A stretch of 64,000 bases of DNA, from NCBI GenBank assembly GCA_037318855.1, contig CP134874.1, positions 2,480,598-2,544,597 of the forward strand, given 5' to 3'. The DNA comes from Candidatus Sedimenticola sp. (ex Thyasira tokunagai) (lineage in GTDB: Bacteria > Pseudomonadota > Gammaproteobacteria > Chromatiales > Chromatiaceae). The position numbers were made by a program, and so were the translations under genes. Of this stretch, positions 63,051 to 64,000 are shown in pieces. Below the pieces are notes generated by a model, which worked only from the letters and a program-made list of their open reading frames with translations, searched no databases and was not told where the DNA came from. Numbering within the stretch: the stretch's first letter is position 1; each line of letters starts with the position of its first letter.

Positions 63051-63984
63051 GATCTTAATCCATTAAGCATTAAATTCACGATTGTAGTGGCAAAGTATCA
63101 CACTCGGAGGCTCATTCAATGAGTCTGTGTATGGGTATTATTCTGGGAAGGCAAAGCCTTTTTGGGTAAAGATGGAGTTTTAGTAGGAAAATTAATCAGT
63201 TAAGTGGCGCCCAAAATGTGCTGATCAACCTAAATCTAATAAGCCCTATAGACCTACTAACTCACTAGGGTGTGAGGAATCTCATAACAATAATGGTTGA
63301 CTGTTTTAGAACTTTTCTTGAATACAATGCAGAAATAGTAATTAGGAATTATTTGCCATTTTCTTTAGCATTTTGCATGAAAAACCGTTTTCTAACACCC
63401 TGAAAGTTCGATAAATAAAGCCCAAGTGGATTTAGTATTTATCTTGGTAGCCCATTATTCCCGCCAGTAAATAGTTGCAGTTGCTCAAGCCATGCCACCA
63501 ATCGCCAAGAACTCCACGCCCACACCACTCTCTCAGTCTAAAATAGGCGATAAGCGCACAAGCTGCCTACGCAAAGACACTTGTAAACATTTGTATCTTC
63601 TGCTGTTTTCCCCTTGCTAGAAAACCATGCCTGATTTAAGGTATAATCCATACCTGATTTAAAGTACTACCGTGGAGTCAGCGGCTAAGGGAGCTCATTT
63701 ATCTGAAGTGAAAGCCTAGGTTGATAGTGAAACATCTCTACTGATCTCCATATCAAAACTACCAGGGAAAAGGTCATGACAGATAACTTTTCCGGTCGGC
63801 CTTGCCTCGGAGCTTGTCCTGTCCAAAGAATGACAGCGCCGAGAGCTGTCATCCAATCTGCACGACTCCACCATTCAGAAATTGGCCTTGGCTCGAATTC
63901 AAATGGAAACAATTGCTGTATACCTGATTAATTTTATGTAGCCGATTAGTTTCGAAAGCTCTCAAGTAGTGAGGAGAATAGAAA
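63051..63984. other. 934-bp region downstream of the defence island
   Basis: No credible gene. A stem ggctcatt-c-aatgagtc lies at 63110-63126. Direct repeats cctgatttaaggta / cctgatttaaagta near 63631 and 63655 flank tataat and may be an operator. At 63776-63930 a short frame (MTDNFSGRPC...) has a poor ribosome site and no family; its antisense partner (63685-63912) is equally unsupported. The compositional break near 63770 suggests inserted sequence. Confidence 0.4.
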
Positions 63985-64000
63985 ATGGCGCGGAAGAAGT
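63985..64000 (+). CDS. Start of a gene cut by the window end
   Basis: ATG 63985 with gtgaggag 8 bases upstream begins MARKK and then leaves the window. The product cannot be identified from five residues; a transposase or DNA-binding protein would fit a basic start, but this is not supported. Confidence 0.3.

Noticed and set aside
63685..63912. 75-codon minus-strand ORF
   Set aside because: No ribosome site, no family, and a competing short frame on the other strand; not supported as a gene.

Overview
The window looks like a chromosomal segment of a gammaproteobacterium that respires nitrate and carries much sulfur- and cytochrome-type redox machinery. The inference rests on gene content and order: a complete napFDAGHBC operon followed by moaA; yciI/yciB, rnm-yciO-(site-2 protease)-trpS-scpA-scpB-rluB; clpS-clpA-infA-bpt-aat; ftsK-lolA-rarA. 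A marine or symbiotic sulfur oxidiser would fit the ArsR-rhodanese, DsrE-like and multiheme genes, but the sequence does not name a species. No rRNA, tRNA or CRISPR array was found.

Layout. 1-846: two abutting MITE-like elements, a terminator and a nap control region with dyads and an FNR-type box. 847-8466: periplasmic nitrate reductase and moaA. 8543-16333: conserved housekeeping genes, one with an apparent frameshift (site-2 protease). 16445-21840: cold-shock protein and a compact N-degron cluster (clpS, clpA, bpt, aat around infA). 21967-23376: PilZ protein and a membrane Zn peptidase. 23394-29902: an ArsR-rhodanese regulator with a palindromic operator, a DsrE-like protein, a NapH/GltD-like fusion, a monoheme cytochrome, an octaheme HAO-like cytochrome and a pentaheme relative. 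30302-31612: an IS4-type element with 9-bp target duplication, inserted 5 bp after its duplication before a large GGDEF-EAL gene that is itself split by a 710-nt ORF-less group II intron. 35493-50522: trxB, ftsK-lolA-rarA, rlmD, CYTH, L,D-transpeptidase, FliL-like, nagZ, hemerythrin, peroxiredoxin, MTA/MTI phosphorylase, a repeat-rich membrane protein and a zinc-ribbon protein, with three more MITE-like elements. 50736-53070: a small set of secreted or metal-related proteins suggestive of copper handling. 53284-63050: a defence island with a two-gene SIR2-effector system and a Wadjet/MksBEFG-type condensin locus in the order D-C-A-B.

How the parts work together. NapC, NapGH and NapB feed electrons to NapA, whose molybdenum cofactor needs MoaA. 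The second redox region reuses the NapH-type ferredoxin membrane module, fused to an NAD(P)H:glutamate-synthase-like flavoprotein, beside HAO-type cytochromes; this is the best candidate for an undescribed electron-transfer system here. The defence island combines NAD+-depleting (SIR2) and DNA-cleaving condensin (Wadjet) strategies. The start of one further gene is cut by the window end.
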